A DNA stretch of 64,000 bases from contig DAOSDY010000001.1 in the NCBI GenBank assembly GCA_035362835.1, positions 310,001-374,000 on the forward strand, given 5' to 3'. The DNA is from Melioribacteraceae bacterium (GTDB lineage: Bacteria; Bacteroidota; Ignavibacteria; Ignavibacteriales; Melioribacteraceae). The notes beneath the pieces are model-generated. The model saw only the letters and a program-made list of their open reading frames with translations, had not been told where the DNA came from and ran no database searches. This document shows, piece by piece, positions 61,934 to 64,000 of this stretch (positions are counted from its first letter, which is position 1; every line of letters begins with the position of its first letter). A program made the position numbers and the translations under genes.

Positions 61934-64000
61934 ATGTTTGAAAAAATAAAAAAGCACACAGAGTCACCGGAGCGGTGCGCATCTGCTGAAGGCAACTTCT
62001 ATAACCCGGTAGAAAAAAAGATCGGACCGGGAATGAATGAGAGGATTCAAAAACTCAGAAAACTTAGCTATGAAACCGAGCCATCGATATCAATCGAGAG
62101 GGCAATTCATCAGACCGAATTTTACAATGAGAATTACGGGAAATTCCCTGTACCGGTTCTGCGGGCTTTACAATTTCTGGATCATTGTAAGAGAAAAACA
62201 ATTTATATCGGCGATGACGAACTGATAGTCGGAGAAAGAGGTCCCCGTCCGAAAGCAGTACCCACCTTCCCCGAGCTGACATGTCACAGCGTTGAAGATC
62301 TGGAAATTCTTAACAGCAGAGAGATGCAGCGTTACAAAGTAGAAGAAAATGATATCAGAATTTATGAAAGGGAGATCATTCCTTTCTGGAATGGAAAGAC
62401 TCAACGTGAACGAATATTCAACCATGTACCAGATGAGTGGAGAATGGCTTATGAAGCCGGACTATTTACAGAGTTCATGGAACAGCGCGCCCCAGGTCAT
62501 ACGGCTCTCGACGGTAAAATCTATAGAAAAGGGATGAAAGATTTTAAGAAAGAAATTGCAGACCATCTTTCACGCCTTGATTATGTTAACGATCCCGAAG
62601 CGACCGATAAAGCCGATGAATTGAAGGCAATGGATATTGCCTGCGACGCCGCCATTGTATTCGCAAGAAGGCATGCAGATTACGCCGAGGAACTTGCCGG
62701 TAAAACCGAAGATCAGAAACGCAAAGCGGAGCTGTTGAAAATAGCAGATGTCTGCCGTTGGGTTCCGGAAAACGCACCGAGGAATTTCCATGAAGCAATT
62801 CAGATGTACTGGTTTGTTCACCTGGGTACAATTACAGAACTGAACGGATGGGACGCAATGAATCCCGGACATTTCGATCAGCATCTTGCACCGTTTTACG
62901 AAAGGGAAATCTCCGAAGGTTCGCTTACCAGAGATGAAGCGAAGGAACTCCTCTCCTGCTTCTGGATAAAAGTGAACAACCATCCTGCCCCTCCGAAAGT
63001 AGGAGTTACCGCAAAAGAGAGCGGCACTTACAACGATTTCACAAATATTAATATAGGCGGACTAAAACCCGACGGGACAGACGGAGTAAGCGAAGTTTCG
63101 TACCTCCTGCTTGAAGTGATAGAAGAGCTTCACATACTTCAGCCGGGTAATTCGGTTCATATAAGCTCCAAAACACCGGATAGTTTTCTTCACGCCGCAG
63201 CAAAGGTAATAAGACAGGGTCATGGATATCCTTCCGTATTCAATCCCGACACATACATTCAGGAACTTCTTGTTCAGGGTAAATCTCTCCAGGATGCGCG
63301 CGAGGGAGGATGCAGCGGATGTATTGAAGTCGGCGCCTTCGGAAAAGAAGCGTATATTTTAACCGGTTACCTGAACGTTCCAAAAATTCTGGAAGTCACG
63401 CTTAACAACGGAATTGATCCTCTTACAGGTAAGAAGGTTGGAATAGAAACCGGAGACCCTAGAACATTTATCAATTATGAAACACTTTACAATGCTTTTA
63501 TAAAACAGCTTGAGTATATAGTAAATCTTAAAATTTCTGTGAGCAATTATATTGACAGGATGTTTGCCAAATATGCCCCTGCTCCATTCCTCTCGGTTGT
63601 AATTGAAGATTGCATTAAGAAAGGAAAAGATTATTACGACGGAGGTCCCCGTTACAATACAAATTATATTCAATGCACAGGTCTTGCAACCGCAACCGAC
63701 AGTTTATCAGCGATAAGGAAACATGTCTTCGAAGAAAAGAACTTTTCGATTGACCGCTTACTTACTTCAGTTGCCAGAAATTTTGAAGGAGAGGAATTCC
63801 TGCGTCAGACTATAATAAACAAGACTCCGTTCTTTGGAAACGATGATCCGTATGCCGATGATATCGCTGTCAGAGTATATAATGATTTATTGAAAGCGAT
63901 AGACGGGAAACCGAATACTAAAGGAGAAACATTTCATTTAAATATGCTTTCGACGACCTGCCATATTTATTTCGGAAAGGTATTAGGGGCAACACCTAAC
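61934..64000 (+). CDS. hypD: Trans-4-hydroxy-L-proline dehydratase, glycyl radical enzyme (partial, 3' end outside window)
   Basis: An open frame of 689 codons runs to the window end without a stop. It is a glycyl radical enzyme with the thiyl Cys in GCSGCIE (C463, E465). From memory of HypD structure work, the active-site residues F152, H160, D278, S334, C434, E436, Y450 and T645 correspond here to F181, H189, D307, S363, C463, E465, Y479 and T674, all at a constant offset of 29. HypD removes water from trans-4-hydroxy-L-proline to give pyrroline-5-carboxylate. The C-terminal glycyl-radical loop lies outside. The offset reflects an N-terminal extension; an ATG at 62033 would restore the usual length. 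The activase is expected downstream. Confidence 0.9.
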   Translation, partial: MFEKIKKHTESPERCASAEGNFYNPVEKKIGPGMNERIQKLRKLSYETEPSISIERAIHQTEFYNENYGKFPVPVLRALQFLDHCKRKTIYIGDDELIVGERGPRPKAVPTFPELTCHSVEDLEILNSREMQRYKVEENDIRIYEREIIPFWNGKTQRERIFNHVPDEWRMAYEAGLFTEFMEQRAPGHTALDGKIYRKGMKDFKKEIADHLSRLDYVNDPEATDKADELKAMDIACDAAIVFARRHADYAEELAGKTEDQKRKAELLKIADVCRWVPENAPRNFHEAIQMYWFVHLGTITELNGWDAMNPGHFDQHLAPFYEREISEGSLTRDEAKELLSCFWIKVNNHPAPPKVGVTAKESGTYNDFTNINIGGLKPDGTDGVSEVSYLLLEVIEELHILQPGNSVHISSKTPDSFLHAAAKVIRQGHGYPSVFNPDTYIQELLVQGKSLQDAREGGCSGCIEVGAFGKEAYILTGYLNVPKILEVTLNNGIDPLTGKKVGIETGDPRTFINYETLYNAFIKQLEYIVNLKISVSNYIDRMFAKYAPAPFLSVVIEDCIKKGKDYYDGGPRYNTNYIQCTGLATATDSLSAIRKHVFEEKNFSIDRLLTSVARNFEGEEFLRQTIINKTPFFGNDDPYADDIAVRVYNDLLKAIDGKPNTKGETFHLNMLSTTCHIYFGKVLGATPN

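Noticed and set aside
62064..63673. Several minus-strand ORFs opposite the glycyl radical enzyme
   Set aside because: The plus-strand frame has intact active-site motifs across the whole stretch. The opposite frames show no family resemblance.
1..64000. Search for CRISPR arrays, insertion sequences, tRNA or rRNA genes
   Set aside because: No direct repeats with spacers, transposase motifs, tRNA-like cloverleaves or rRNA segments were recognised by reading. A tool-based search would be needed to exclude weak ones.

Overview
The window looks like chromosomal DNA of a flagellated member of the Ignavibacteria (Ignavibacteriota/Bacteroidota side, close to Ignavibacterium or Melioribacter). This is inferred from three things. 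A secreted metallophosphatase at 59118-61661 ends in a type IX secretion (T9SS) tail with the N-Y-P-N-P-F-N motif that is common in Ignavibacteria. The base composition is AT-rich. A complete flagellar gene cluster coexists with T9SS cargo, which is rare outside this lineage. No tRNA, rRNA, CRISPR array or insertion sequence was recognised.

Region 1 (1-23845, all minus strand) is a near-continuous flagellar operon. In transcription order it reads flgB, flgC, a small unknown gene, fliE, fliF, fliG, fliH, fliI, fliJ, a YlxF/MotE-like gene, fliK, flgD, a TIGR02530-type gene, flgE, fliL, fliM, fliN, fliO, fliP, fliQ, fliR, flhB, flhA, flhF, flhG, a small membrane protein, the sigma-28 gene fliA, and two HDOD genes (the second cut by the window edge). 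The order closely follows the Bacillus fla/che operon. Genes for filament, stator (motA/motB), distal rod, P/L rings and hook-filament junction are not in the window.

Region 2 (23920-30842, minus) is a chemotaxis operon: HEAT-repeat gene, cheR, two single-domain receiver genes, a cheZ-like phosphatase, cheA, cheB and a small Cys-containing protein. A sigma-28 promoter (TAAA-N15-TCCGATAA) lies upstream at 30980-31006. A second, almost perfect one (TAAA-N15-GTCGATAA) lies before a cheW-porin-chemoreceptor operon (36977-40679). With fliA in the flagellar operon, this suggests a flagellar hierarchy in which chemotaxis is a late, FliA-dependent class.

Region 3 (31055-56005) is unusually rich in two-component signalling. 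It holds two plus-strand sensor kinases, an NtrC-family activator with a soluble kinase (FlrBC-like), and an overlapping four-gene phosphorelay. That relay contains a receiver-kinase hybrid, a lone receiver, a 2529-residue cytoplasmic kinase with an N-terminal receiver and about 17 PAS domains, and a GAF-PAS HisKA_2 kinase. A separate 1367-residue membrane kinase (LytS-like membrane region, Cache-like region, HAMP, four PAS and one GAF) follows upstream. None of the relay proteins carries a DNA-binding output domain.

Region 4 (56393-64000) holds a surface-type lipoprotein with fibronectin III-like modules and an unassigned C-terminal domain, the divergent T9SS-exported metallophosphatase, and the 5' 2067 bases of a glycyl radical enzyme. 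Its active-site residues match trans-4-hydroxy-L-proline dehydratase (HypD) at a constant offset, suggesting fermentation or use of collagen-type hydroxyproline. The enzyme is cut off before its glycyl-radical loop.

The strongest leads are the 17-PAS kinase and its relay, the outer-membrane protein embedded between cheW and a chemoreceptor under sigma-28 control, the CheZ phosphatase in a Bacillus-like flagellar locus, and two small uncharacterised genes inside the flagellar and chemotaxis operons.
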